DNA of 64,000 nucleotides from Rs1 sp000416275 (lineage in GTDB: Bacteria > Pseudomonadota > Gammaproteobacteria > Pseudomonadales > Balneatricaceae): the NCBI GenBank assembly GCA_965243635.1, contig OZ251574.1, positions 4,340,001 through 4,404,000 on the forward strand. The letters are read 5' to 3'. The notes under the pieces are model-generated. The model was not told where the DNA came from, searched no databases, and was given only the letters and a program-made list of their open reading frames with translations. The position numbers and the translations under genes are program-made. This document shows positions 37,431 to 46,407 of the stretch, in pieces (positions within the stretch are counted from its first letter, which is position 1; every line of letters begins with the position of its first letter).

Positions 37431-37521
37431 TCCATACCTTTAAAATATCTATAAAATTGGTTAGATTTTGGCATTGTGAAAATACCAAATTTAAACTGAA
37501 CTGTGAATAATCTTATCTTAT

Positions 37522-37591
37522 CCTGAATCCGCGACTTCAAAGTGAATACAGAGTGTAAGATAATGGTTCTACAGTGGAATCACTGATTCAG
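37522..37591 (-). mobile_element. MITE family A, 70-bp deletion derivative
   Basis: The right-end half (CCTGAATCCGCGACTTCAAA, then GTGAATACAGAGTGTAAG) is joined to the last bases of the left end (CACTGATTCAG). The interior is lost, leaving nearly only the terminal repeats, like the copies at 13402 and 38569. Confidence 0.8.
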
Positions 37592-37820
37592 TGTTTATTA
37601 TACGATTAGTCGCTATAGCGTAAACCATAACATATTACACCAAAAACAAAGCTGTTAGCCATTCGCAGCCAACGTTTTTAGCAGCTTAAAGAAGTCACTC
37701 TATTATCTAACTGGATTATATTACATCCAACACTGCGCGATATTCGCTCATTGAGTGCAGTTCTTATAGAACCAACAGAAAATCGCCCACTTATCACTAT
37801 CAAAACTATCATCAGTCTGA

Positions 37821-37907
37821 GCTGCATTGATCGGTTTAATGGCTGTTTTTTTCACCGCTATAGAAGCAAAAGCTTGCGCTATGTGGTGCAGTAAAGTCTG
37901 ATTCAGG
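37821..37907 (-). mobile_element. MITE family A, degenerate half copy
   Basis: The segment from GCTGCATTGATCGG to CTGATTCAGG follows the inverse orientation of the family, including GCTTGCGCTATGTGGTGCAG. The other end is not recognisable. Confidence 0.65.
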
Positions 37908-38052
37908 ACTACTCTAAAGGAGCCTGCTATATCTGGTGATTGCACCGTTGACTGGCTTTATAGACGGTCTCTATTATTAGTGACCGCAGTTTATGATGCT
38001 AGAGTTATTGGAACGCTGGATCAACTGCATTTAATAGCACAGACAATAGCCG

Positions 38053-38490
38053 CTAAATAACTACTCCATTCGCTGCTAACCACTCTTTTAATTTCGTGAG
38101 GGGCATGACTCCGCTTACACGAGCTTGCTCTTTACCTGCTTTAAACAAAATCAAGGTTGGAATTGATCGAATCGCCCACTGACCGGCAATATTTTGCTGA
38201 GCTTCTGTATCCAGTTTTAAAAACCTAACTTTGGTTTCTAATTCAGCTGCAGCACTGGCAAATATAGGCGCGAACTGCACACAGGGACCACACCAACTCG
38301 CCCAACAATCAACCAGTACTGGCAGCTCATTATTGTGCATTTGCTGACTAAAATTGCTACTTTTAAGCTCTATAGGCTCAGCCGTAAAAATACTCTGTTT
38401 GCACTTTCCACAGTTTGGCTTATCGAGCAGGCGGGATTTTGGCAATCTATTGGTCACATTACAATGTGGGCAACTAATATTAACGGTCAT
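38053..38490 (-). CDS. trxC: Thioredoxin 2 (zinc-binding)
   Basis: A 145-residue thioredoxin with an N-terminal zinc-finger extension, C7/C10 and C27/C30, followed by the active site WCGPC (C67 and C70). These features define TrxC rather than TrxA. It reduces cytoplasmic disulfides and is linked to oxidative stress in E. coli. No neighbour suggests a specific substrate. Confidence 0.94.
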   Translation of the reverse strand: MTVNISCPHCNVTNRLPKSRLLDKPNCGKCKQSIFTAEPIELKSSNFSQQMHNNELPVLVDCWASWCGPCVQFAPIFASAAAELETKVRFLKLDTEAQQNIAGQWAIRSIPTLILFKAGKEQARVSGVMPLTKLKEWLAANGVVI

Positions 38491-38568
38491 TTTGGAGGGT
38501 TCTCTCTATGCACTGGAGGTGGGAATACCCTTTATACTGGATTTTATTACCAGCGAAAAGCTATATCA

Positions 38569-38636
38569 CTGAATCAGCGACCTCGCTGCACCACATAGCG
38601 CAAGCTCTCAATTGACTTTGAAGTCACGGATTCTGG
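38569..38636 (+). mobile_element. MITE family A, 68-bp deletion derivative
   Basis: CTGAATCAGCGACCTCGCTG and CACCACATAGCGCAAGCTCT of the left end are joined to GACTTTGAAGTCACGGATTC of the right end. The interior is missing. Confidence 0.8.
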
Positions 38637-38757
38637 TTTTAAAGTGCCGGATAATATAACTGATACTGTAACCTGCAAAAATTTAGTATAATCTATGCAG
38701 GAAAATTAGCGGCTTAACGCACTGAGAGCAACATCAATACACATCCCTTAGCTATCC

Positions 38758-38812
38758 AACTTGTAGCTTGTAGCTGTAACTTTGTAGCTTTAATTTTGTA
38801 ACTTTCAACTAG
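38758..38812. repeat. Degenerate heptamer array
   Basis: Units such as TTGTAGC, TGTAACT and TTTGTAGC repeat with a 7-8-bp period. It is the same sequence type as the arrays at 1996-2160 and 6091-6146 and lies about 30 bp upstream of the TPR gene start. Confidence 0.7.
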
Positions 38813-38842
38813 CTCGTAATAATCGGTAGAAAAAGGACTAAA

Positions 38843-39556
38843 ATGTCAAACCGTCAATCCAACATCATCTTTTATAGCATCATATTTTTAATTATCTCGA
38901 TTGCCTTAATCAACAATTACCAGCCAAGCTTTTTTGATGATTTCACCAAGAGCAAGCAAGAGTTTTTAATCCAAGAGGCGATGCAGAATCGGGAGTACGA
39001 TAAAGCCCTAGCCAGCTACCAAGATTTGCTAACACAGAAAGCCAGCCAAGATCACCAGATTTCGGCTGATACAGCGGCAATCTATGAAGAGATGGCCAAG
39101 CTATATTTTTTACTTGACCTAAGAGTCGAGGAAAAAAATTATTACTTAAAATCTTTAGCGATAAAGCAGCAGCTAAAAAAAGTTGATATCTACAGCTTTG
39201 CAAAAACCTACTATAAATTAGCAACACTTGCCGAAGAACAGCAACAATATCAGCAGGCTCAAAGCTATTATGAAAAATCATTATTGCAAAGAATTGGAAA
39301 TTTAAAAGAAGCTAAGATAGCAGACGATGGGCTGTTTGTCGGTATGCAACAATCTAGGATCAAATACTTGAGATTAAACCATCCAGAAACAATCGCAACT
39401 TATAGAAAACTAGCCGCGATACACAAGTTCAAACAAGAAAACTCGATCGCCAAACAGTACTACCAAGACGCGTTAACTGCCAGCAAATTAACTTTTGGTG
39501 AAGACGACCCTAAAACCTTAGAATTAGTCGTTCTAATCAAACAATTAACCCATTGA
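38843..39556 (+). CDS. Membrane-anchored tetratricopeptide-repeat protein
   Basis: The 237-residue protein has an N-terminal membrane helix (about 8-25) and several TPR motifs (about 50-80, 80-115, 120-150 and 195-232), for example AKTYYKLATLAEEQQQYQQAQSYYEKSL split across two helices. The spacing resembles kinesin-light-chain-type TPRs. It is likely a periplasmic or membrane-side scaffold; the partner is unknown. AAAAGGAC precedes the ATG. It is not in an operon. Confidence 0.75.
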   Translation: MSNRQSNIIFYSIIFLIISIALINNYQPSFFDDFTKSKQEFLIQEAMQNREYDKALASYQDLLTQKASQDHQISADTAAIYEEMAKLYFLLDLRVEEKNYYLKSLAIKQQLKKVDIYSFAKTYYKLATLAEEQQQYQQAQSYYEKSLLQRIGNLKEAKIADDGLFVGMQQSRIKYLRLNHPETIATYRKLAAIHKFKQENSIAKQYYQDALTASKLTFGEDDPKTLELVVLIKQLTH

Positions 39557-39922
39557 TTATCCATACTCACAATCTAGCGAGTCGCTCTATAAAACCAGCA
39601 TAGCTTATTTGAACAGCAAGCCCTGTCATTGATGTGGGGCTTATTCAGATACATCCTAGCCCTCTGCAGTAACTATACCGATAAAAAATCGCCGCTTCCA
39701 AAGCTAACTCAACGACTTTTTCTTAGATACTGTTATAACCTCCTAGTGGTAGCCATTTTTAGTAGTCGAGTAAAACATGCTAATTTTGTACAGTGACAGA
39801 TGCATACCAATAACTTAATACAAACTTTATACGAATCGCTTCTATTACTAAAATTTCCTAGCGAATAAAGCTACCATCCTGTATAGATATCCCTATGCAT
39901 AATATTATTCTAGGAAAAAACT
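39557..39922. other. Intergenic region, no gene seen
   Basis: About 365 bp. A hairpin with arms AAGCCC and GGGCTT (39618-39642) lies about 60 bp after the TPR gene and may end its transcript, although it has no T-run. The rest should hold the promoter of the GntR-type gene. Confidence 0.4.
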
Positions 39923-40693
39923 TTGCCGACTCATTCAAAACCAATTAATAGATCAGATACAACCAACAAAAAAACCAGGAAGCGCGAGCGCGGCGCTGTC
40001 ACTGTTTATGATATATTAAGAGAAGATATTTTGTCACTAAAACTGGCAGCGGGGTCGGCAATCGACGAAATTTCCCTCGCCGAGAGATTCAATCTATCAA
40101 GAACGCCAATCAGAGAGGCACTATTTATGCTATCAAGCGAAAACTTGGTAACATTTTTAGCTAACAGAACCTCCATCGTCACTCCACATTCGATGGAAAA
40201 TGCTAATGCATATTTCGATACGCTAATTTTACTTAGCCGTGCGGTTTTCATAAATGCTGCCGTAGAGAGAAGCGCGAAGGATATTTCACGTATAAAAAGT
40301 GCCATTAATTCCTATCAGGAAGCACTTTTTACAGAGGATCTTTATCAAATTGTCACTAAGGACATAAATCTTAAATACAGCATATGTAATTCAACGAACA
40401 ATTACTTTTACAATAAGTATTACCCGAATTGCCTGGATTCTGGAAGGCGAATGAAATGGCTACATTATTATCCAGAAGCCACGTCCACTGATTTACAAAA
40501 AACGATACTTGACATGCAAGCGCTCATTACTGCAATAGAGGATCGCGACCAAAGCAAATGTGACCAACTAGCCATCAGTCATGTCGATTCTATTATTGAA
40601 GTTATCCAACGCTCAATGGTTCCAAGTGTTTCAAAAACTATAGATTTAACGATAACAGAGAGCACCAATCTGCAAATCAGGAAGTCTGAATAA
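39923..40693 (+). CDS. GntR-family transcriptional regulator (FadR/FCD-like)
   Basis: The 256-residue protein has an N-terminal winged helix (about 25-95) with VYDILREDILSLKLAAGSAI and LAERFNLSRTPIREAL, the hallmark of the GntR family, followed by an all-helical effector domain of FCD type. FCD regulators usually sense small carboxylates or sugar acids, but the effector here cannot be told. The best start is TTG at 39923 after TAGGAAAAAAC. No metabolic gene adjoins it, so its target is unclear. Confidence 0.8.
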   Translation: MPTHSKPINRSDTTNKKTRKRERGAVTVYDILREDILSLKLAAGSAIDEISLAERFNLSRTPIREALFMLSSENLVTFLANRTSIVTPHSMENANAYFDTLILLSRAVFINAAVERSAKDISRIKSAINSYQEALFTEDLYQIVTKDINLKYSICNSTNNYFYNKYYPNCLDSGRRMKWLHYYPEATSTDLQKTILDMQALITAIEDRDQSKCDQLAISHVDSIIEVIQRSMVPSVSKTIDLTITESTNLQIRKSE

Positions 40694-40758
40694 GTCCCGA
40701 ATCTGTATAGATAACCTGGTATATGGCAGCTAAACTCTGAAGTTTTAAGTAACATAAC

Positions 40759-41430
40759 TTGTTGAAATTACATATTGAAATAGAACAACTTAAGAAAAAT
40801 TCGGGGCTAAATCCTGCTTCACTGTCAACACTAGATCAGAAAACGAACGACCTTTTGCTCAACATCAGCCATCAAGCTATTACTCCTTTACAAAAACTTC
40901 TTGCTATTCCATTGGCATTTTTATTCATTATTAACGCTTTTTTAGGGCTACAATTACCTGCAGAAGAAATGGATTCGATCGAGACAATGCTCGGCTTAGG
41001 TTTAATATTGCCAATGATCTACATTGGTTTTTAGGGACGGTCTATTTTACAAAATCAAGCGCAGGGCTGGTTGAAAAACATTGGTTTGAGCATATTTTGG
41101 AGGTAAGCCTTCTATATTTTACCTGAATCCGTGACTTCAAAGTGAATACAGAGTGTAAGATATTGGTTTTACGGTGGAATTGAAAAATCTTAGCTGCACC
41201 CGTAGGTTCAGCGGGCATTTTTCTAACCGCCGTAGAATCAAGAGCTTACGCTATGTGGTGCAGTGAAGTCACTGATTCAGGTTTTAGCTTACGTGCTCCT
41301 CTTGATTATTTTAGAAATAATGGGCAGCCCTCAGCTGTTAATGGAATACCGAAGTGTAATGTTTATCATCAGCATAATCTGTAGTGTCGCTCTCAGTCTT
41401 TTGGGGAAACTACCATTCAACGCCCAAACT
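40759..41430 (+). pseudogene. Decayed membrane-protein gene interrupted by a MITE
   Basis: An intact frame from TTG at 40759 to TAG at 41032 encodes 91 residues with a helical N-terminus and two hydrophobic helices ending LILPMIYIGF. If one base is missing in the T5 run just before the TAG, the reading continues as LGTVYFTKSSAGLVEKHWFE and on to the MITE at 41122. Beyond the MITE another open stretch encodes AYVLLLIILEIMGSPQLLME and a further hydrophobic helix, ending at a TGA near 41430. Together these would form a four-helix protein of about 170 residues. At least one further frameshift at the insertion is needed. I do not recognise the family. Confidence 0.5.
41122..41281 (-). mobile_element. 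MITE family A, full 160-bp copy in a decayed gene
   Basis: This is the clearest copy: ends CCTGAATCCGTGACTTCA and TGAAGTCACTGATTCAGG, flanked by the perfect 5-bp duplication TTTTA (41117-41121 and 41282-41286). It lies in inverse orientation relative to the copy at 4696. Confidence 0.93.
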
Positions 41431-41593
41431 GATTGAAAAAATCGCCAATGACCCACCGGCATTTTACAGACCACATTAATTTCAACCTTATAGATAAGCA
41501 TGATGGGGCACTATCGCTCGCGTAGCCCACCAGCACCTTCAACACCAGCCACTATCACCTATCGTTTTAATGATAAAGGACCTAAATAGACAC

Positions 41594-43228
41594 TCATTGG
41601 CCGTCTTCATCATTAGTCACGATTAGCTCTCCAGTGATAGAAAGTGCCATCGCCTCCGCCACTTTAATTCCATCAATCGCCGCTGATAATATGCCACCTG
41701 CATAACCGGCACCTTCCCCTGCTGGGAACAATCCTTGAGTGTTGATGCTTTGGTAATTTACCCTATCGCGTTTGATACAGATTGGCGATGAGGTTCGGGT
41801 TTCAACAGCGGTTAATGTTGCATCTTCATGAGCAAAGCCATCAATTTTCTTGTTGAACGCCGGGATAGCTTCACGTAAAGCCACATTACAATATTCGGGT
41901 AGCAAACCAGTCAGATCAGTTAGCTTTACTCCCGGTTTATAAGATGGCTGAACAACACCAATGTCGGTAGTCGCATTGCTCTTTAAGAAATCACCAACCC
42001 GCTGCATGGGTGCATCATAGTTTTCGCCACCCAACTTAAAGGCAGCGCGTTCTAGCTCTCTCTGAAGATCAACGCCAGCTAACGGGCCACCAGGATAGTC
42101 AGATGGATCAATCCCCACCACAATCGCGCTATTTGCATTACGCTCATTCCGCGAATATTGACTCATACCATTAGTTACCACCTGGTTTTCTTCCGAGGTT
42201 GCCGCAACCACAGTACCACCTGGGCACATACAAAAACTGTAGACCGAGCGACCATTCTTACAGTGATGCACTAACTTATAATCGGCGGACCCCAAGATTG
42301 GATGCCCAGCATTCTGACCATATAAGGCTTCATCTATTAATGATTGTGGATGCTCGATCCTAAAGCCTATTGAAAAGGGTTTGGCTTCAATGTAAACGCC
42401 TTTATCATGCACCATTTGGAAAGTATCACGAGCACTATGCCCAATCGCTAACGCGATATGATCTGAGATGATTTTATCGCCGTTGGATAAGGTTAGTCCT
42501 TTAATTTTACCATCGACAATATCAAGGTCGTCGACCCGCGCACTAAAGCGAATTTCGCCACCTAATTCAATGATCATAGCACGCATTTTTTCTACCATCG
42601 TCACTAGCTTGAAGGTGCCTATGTGAGGCTTTGACACATAGAGTATTTCCTCTGGTGCTCCCGCCTTAACAAATTCGTCAAGCACTTTGCGACCATAATG
42701 TTTTTTGTCTTTAACTTGGCTATAGAGTTTTCCGTCTGAAAACGTACCGGCTCCCCCTTCACCAAATTGAACATTAGATTCGGTATTAAGCGTTCGCTTA
42801 CGCCAAAAGCTAAAGGTATCTTTGGTGCGCTCACGCACTTCTTTACCACGATCTAGAATAATTGGCTTAAAGCCCATTTGCGCCAGCACTAAACCGACAA
42901 ATAAACCACAGGGACCAAAACCAATCACCACAGGACGACTAGCTAGTTCCTGCGGTGCTTTGCTAACAAATTTATATGCCATATCTGGAGTTAAACGTAT
43001 CGACTGATTATCGCTAAACTTGCTTAACAGCGCCTCTTCATCAGTTGTTTTTACATCGATGGTATACAACAACAGGATATTGCTTTTTTTACGGGCATCG
43101 ATACCACGACGAAAAACGCTAAAATCCAGGAGTTGCTCACCGCGAATCTTAAGTGTGGACATAATAATATTTTTAAGAGCATCTTCATTGTGATCGAGGG
43201 CGAGTTTAAGATTAGTGAGACGGATCAT
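41594..43228 (-). CDS. FAD-dependent oxidoreductase of the COG2509 type
   Basis: The 544-residue protein has an N-terminal alpha/beta appendage (about 1-90), the FAD Rossmann motif GFGPCGLFVGLVLAQMG at about 104-120, RTKDTFSFWRKRTLN, EGGAGTFSDGKLYSQ and a C-terminal AGEGAGYAGGILSAAIDG block. This is the architecture of the uncharacterised FAD-dependent dehydrogenase family found across bacteria. The reaction is not known. It starts at ATG 43226-43228, and a MITE lies 28 bp upstream, so its promoter may sit in or beyond the element. Confidence 0.8.
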   Translation of the reverse strand: MIRLTNLKLALDHNEDALKNIIMSTLKIRGEQLLDFSVFRRGIDARKKSNILLLYTIDVKTTDEEALLSKFSDNQSIRLTPDMAYKFVSKAPQELASRPVVIGFGPCGLFVGLVLAQMGFKPIILDRGKEVRERTKDTFSFWRKRTLNTESNVQFGEGGAGTFSDGKLYSQVKDKKHYGRKVLDEFVKAGAPEEILYVSKPHIGTFKLVTMVEKMRAMIIELGGEIRFSARVDDLDIVDGKIKGLTLSNGDKIISDHIALAIGHSARDTFQMVHDKGVYIEAKPFSIGFRIEHPQSLIDEALYGQNAGHPILGSADYKLVHHCKNGRSVYSFCMCPGGTVVAATSEENQVVTNGMSQYSRNERNANSAIVVGIDPSDYPGGPLAGVDLQRELERAAFKLGGENYDAPMQRVGDFLKSNATTDIGVVQPSYKPGVKLTDLTGLLPEYCNVALREAIPAFNKKIDGFAHEDATLTAVETRTSSPICIKRDRVNYQSINTQGLFPAGEGAGYAGGILSAAIDGIKVAEAMALSITGELIVTNDEDGQ

Positions 43229-43746
43229 GGCTGGCTTCCAAGGTTACTTAGTGATACCTGAATCGGTGGCGTCACTGCACCACATAGCGCAAGCTATTGA
43301 TTATACGCGTTTAAAAAAACACTCGCTGAACCTACCGGTGCAGCTAATATTTTTCAATGCCACTATACAACCAATTTTTCACACTCTGTTTTACTTTCAA
43401 GTCACGGATTAAGGCTGTAGTAAAAAATGTAGCCGGATTATACTCAATTTAAGCGGGTAATAGTCAGTATTGCATGGCAAATACAGCATAAAGACCCGCC
43501 AAGAATGGATTACTTTAACTTTATCTGCACAGCAGAAAATTCACTTTGAATGACCAAAACACATCAATACATCCAAGTAGCTCAGATTTCTCTCCCTGAA
43601 AACAATCTCTCCATTTCAAAGCAATATTTATTCGATAACGACTGAGCAAAATTTTCGTATTCTGTGTGAATTATTGCGTTGGATATTTATAAACTAGCGT
43701 GTCATGGTATGATCTGCGCCAATAATTTTTCGAAGCGAGTTTAGCC
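43229..43746. other. Divergent intergenic region with a MITE
   Basis: It holds the element at 43257-43414, and then about 330 bp without a gene up to fdxA. A TATGAT near 43708 could be a -10 box for fdxA, but I find no well-spaced -35. Confidence 0.4.
43257..43414 (+). mobile_element. MITE family A, full-length but diverged copy (158 bp)
   Basis: The ends are CCTGAATCGGTGGCGTCACT and CAAGTCACGGATTAAGG. The interior follows the short form with scattered substitutions. The flanks TGATA and CTGTA do not form a clean duplication, suggesting an older insertion than the copies at 4696 or 41122. Confidence 0.85.
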
Positions 43747-44073
43747 ATGGCATTTGTTGTCACCGACAATTGTATTCAATGTAAATACACCGACTGCGTT
43801 GCCGTATGCCCAGCCGATGCATTTCATGAGGGGCCGAATTTTCTGGTTATAAACCCAATAGCCTGTATCGATTGTGATTTATGTGTACCTGAGTGCCCCG
43901 CTGATGCCATCCATCAAGAAGACCAACTGCCGGCAGGACAAGAACAGTTTTTAGCACTCAATGCCGAACTAAGCGAAATATGGCCCATCATCACCGAAGT
44001 CATCCCTCCCCACGCAAATGCGGATCAATTCAATGGGGTTGCCGATAAATTTGAGCAGTTAATTATCGAATAA
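43747..44073 (+). CDS. fdxA: 7Fe ferredoxin (FdxA type)
   Basis: A 108-residue protein with eight cysteines in two clusters, C9/C12/C17/C21 and C40/C43/C46/C50, and a C-terminal extension of about 55 residues typical of the Azotobacter-type ferredoxin I (one 3Fe-4S and one 4Fe-4S cluster). It is a low-potential electron carrier. The start ATGGCATTTGTTGTC matches the family N-terminus. It is a single gene next to IS-disrupted DNA. Confidence 0.93.
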   Translation: MAFVVTDNCIQCKYTDCVAVCPADAFHEGPNFLVINPIACIDCDLCVPECPADAIHQEDQLPAGQEQFLALNAELSEIWPIITEVIPPHANADQFNGVADKFEQLIIE

Positions 44074-44129
44074 CCTCTATTATCATAGGGACTTCAAGCG
44101 ATTAAACCTGAGACTTAAAAATATTTTGA

Positions 44130-44240
44130 TCAAACATTGAGCTCCATCGGAACATAACGAATCCCATTGATACTCAACTCCTTCGATAAAGCCTTAAAGC
44201 CAACTTTTTCATAAAAACCAAGTGCATAAATCGATGCTTT
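44130..44240 (-). pseudogene. C-terminal fragment of a GNAT-type N-acetyltransferase
   Basis: On the minus strand, 36 codons directly next to the IS66-type end read ALGFYEKVGFKALSKELS and GIRYVPMELNV before a TGA. The pattern FYEKxGF...E...IxYVPME is the last strand of the GNAT fold. The rest of the gene is not found on the other side of the IS, so the insertion was accompanied by loss of the 5' part. Confidence 0.65.
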
Positions 44241-46187
44241 GTAACTTCTCAATAACACGGGGCAATCTACTATAGCTTACGCCAATTAAAGCCCTAGTCA
44301 GCGGCTACTTCTCGACGAATTAATTCTGCCAATGGGGGGATATCCCCAATCCCAGAATTTCTATCCAATATATAGTCCCAAAATGACACACCAAGCTTTC
44401 GACAAGTCTTTTTTAGACTGGAAAATGTATCTCGGCACTCTCTTCCAACATCACTGCGAGTACCTCCACTGATCTTTCTCTTTTTTACGAAATCCCTGAT
44501 ATCTGTTTCACTACCATTGGTATGTAAGGGAATTTCAGGACGTGCTAATACTCGCAGTAATTTCGCTTTGTTTTTGTAGATCCGCTTGAGCAATTGGTTT
44601 AAAGACTCATAACGTGTTCGCTGCGTAAAAATCTCGTCAAAAAAAGTCTCCAGCGCGGCTTTCTGATCGGAACCTGGCTGGACTTTATACGTTTTTAGGC
44701 CTCGATATAAATCCCAAATTTCACCGCGTACTTTCGCTATATCCTCTCGGTGCCATTCGTTTAACGGCAGCATTGTGTGTACCAAACGCTCAGTATGAAT
44801 CCAGCACAATGCGTGCTGCAGAATATTGAACTGACCCGCCCCGTCACTGAGTATGACTAAGTTCTGGCACCGGTTTTGATGCTGCACATTACCAAGTAAA
44901 GCGCCTTCCGTCGCAATACGACGGTGGCGCGCCGAGTTGATTCCCTGCTCATCAAGATGCTCCTCCCAACGCAGGGCATTAGCAAAATGCGACAAGCCAC
45001 TCTCTAAGAGAAGCTTTAGTGGGACATGCGGTAATTTTTGATCTACCCAGTAAGACTCAGCGTGATGATTAATACGATAACTTTTATCCCCCGCACAGAG
45101 CAATTCCAAAAAATTAACCCTACTCTTAGAGCCTGTCGATTCAAACCAAGCAAAATACTCGTTGCCTATTTGAGTGACATAACCGTTGACCCCTTTATGG
45201 CGAGCACCTGAATCGTCAACAGTGACATAATCGGACAAAGCTAAACCCGCTTTTAAAATGTCGTTCTTTTCCTGATGAAATTGAGATTTTCCCTCGGATA
45301 AAAGGCGATTGATTTGACCGGCGGAGATATCAATCCCCCATTCTCGCAGTTGCTCTAGCAATAGAGGTTGGGTGACATGACAGTGATGGTGTTGATAAAG
45401 GACATAGCTGAGTAAATAAGGACCGTAATGCAGCCCGTTCAATTCTTTAGGTAATTTAGCGGTGAGGGTTTGGCCGTCTGGTGTGACATAACGGGCGAGA
45501 CGATAACGGGTGTTTTTTGTGCCAATAACCAACTCCTGAACAATAAAATCCCGGTATCCTTTAAAGCGAGCTCCTGGAGGGATACCGTCTTGCGGTTGAA
45601 CCACTTGATCGTCATGGATAGTTAGATTCACATTTTTAGAGCGTTTCTTTGAGCCTGGCCGCTTTTTGTTTTCTGTCGATACTGAATCATCGCCCGTCGA
45701 TTTATCTGTTTCTTTGTCCAAGTTACTTGGTTTGAAAGTGGGCCGTTTTTTCTGCTTTTTTAGTACGCGCACTTCATCTTTGAGCAGCTCGATCTCTTCG
45801 GCTTGCTGCTGAATACTTTGAAAGCATTGCTCTACTATCAGTAGTAAGCTTTTGACTACCGGAGTTTGTTCACTTTCTGGAATATCAGGTAAAGTAGGGA
45901 GTTTTTTCAAAGGTTTAAGTCATAGCAGCGAATGATAAGGTTATCTTACCATGGCTTTTTTAGGTGATATTTTTGCTTCTGTGAAGAGGTTTGAGGCATT
46001 TAAATAGTTAGTCGCAACCCGCGAGTTTATAAGATAAATAAACCACTCACATGGACTGGTATAACGCGGTGCTGCTACTTTAAAGAAGAAGGGAAGTGGT
46101 CTTTAATTTTAACGACTTTTGGACTAAAACCCTGTCAAGAGAAAATGATTTATATTGACGTTCTGCCCCGAGTTATTGAGAAGTTAC
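44241..46187. mobile_element. IS66-family insertion sequence (ISBst12-like, single gene)
   Basis: The ends form a 23-bp inverted repeat starting GTAACTTCTCAATAAC and reading into CGGGGCA, with one mismatch; ends with GTAA are typical of IS66. The element is about 1.95 kb and carries only the large transposase gene, not the small tnpA/tnpB genes, as in the ISBst12 subgroup. I find no 8-bp target duplication, so flanking DNA was probably rearranged. Confidence 0.85.
44294..45910 (-). CDS. IS66-family transposase
   Basis: The 538-residue protein has an N-terminal leucine-rich coiled coil (EELIKDEVRVLKKQ-like), a linker with many charged residues, and a DDE core with the aspartates in VTVDDSGARHKG and ILSDGAGQFNIL and the glutamate in TNGSETDIRDF. 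The sequence YLLSYVLYQHHHCH is typical of the family. The frame appears intact, so the element may be active. Confidence 0.9.
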   Translation of the reverse strand: MKKLPTLPDIPESEQTPVVKSLLLIVEQCFQSIQQQAEEIELLKDEVRVLKKQKKRPTFKPSNLDKETDKSTGDDSVSTENKKRPGSKKRSKNVNLTIHDDQVVQPQDGIPPGARFKGYRDFIVQELVIGTKNTRYRLARYVTPDGQTLTAKLPKELNGLHYGPYLLSYVLYQHHHCHVTQPLLLEQLREWGIDISAGQINRLLSEGKSQFHQEKNDILKAGLALSDYVTVDDSGARHKGVNGYVTQIGNEYFAWFESTGSKSRVNFLELLCAGDKSYRINHHAESYWVDQKLPHVPLKLLLESGLSHFANALRWEEHLDEQGINSARHRRIATEGALLGNVQHQNRCQNLVILSDGAGQFNILQHALCWIHTERLVHTMLPLNEWHREDIAKVRGEIWDLYRGLKTYKVQPGSDQKAALETFFDEIFTQRTRYESLNQLLKRIYKNKAKLLRVLARPEIPLHTNGSETDIRDFVKKRKISGGTRSDVGRECRDTFSSLKKTCRKLGVSFWDYILDRNSGIGDIPPLAELIRREVAAD

Positions 46188-46407
46188 TTTTGATTATAAC
46201 AAAATCGCCGGAGATCTACTTGTTATTTATAATTATAATATAAAATTCAATGCTTTACGTTTCTGGATGGGCACTAGCTAGCTTCCAACAACAATAGTAG
46301 TACTTACAAACATTCGTTTTCTTTTTTTATGACTATACTTAAACCCAGATACAAATATTAATCTGAGTAGCAGAGTAACGCATTCACTTAAATAGGTTGT
46401 TTATGCC
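46188..46407. other. Spacer upstream of tpsA with a solitary family B element end
   Basis: Between the IS66 right end and the tpsA start lies about 220 bp. At 46258-46283 the sequence ACGTTTCTGGATGGGCACTA matches the right end of the inverted-repeat element at 8914-9090. The partner end is absent, possibly removed by the IS66 event. The tpsA promoter should be downstream of it. Confidence 0.5.

Larger units (their letters stand above)
37431..38052. other. Intergenic region with two MITE remnants
   Basis: About 620 bp between the RmlD-like gene start and the trxC end. It contains a 70-bp deletion derivative at 37522-37591 and a half copy at 37821-37907. No credible gene is seen. Confidence 0.5.
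38491..38842. other. Intergenic region with a short MITE and a heptamer array
   Basis: The stretch between trxC and the divergent TPR gene holds a 68-bp MITE derivative at 38569-38636 and a heptamer array at 38758-38812. Both repeats lie in what must be the promoter region of one or both genes. Confidence 0.5.

Noticed and set aside
43700..43746. Well-defined sigma-70 promoter for fdxA
   Set aside because: TATGAT is present but no -35 box at a proper distance was found, so it is not listed as a feature.
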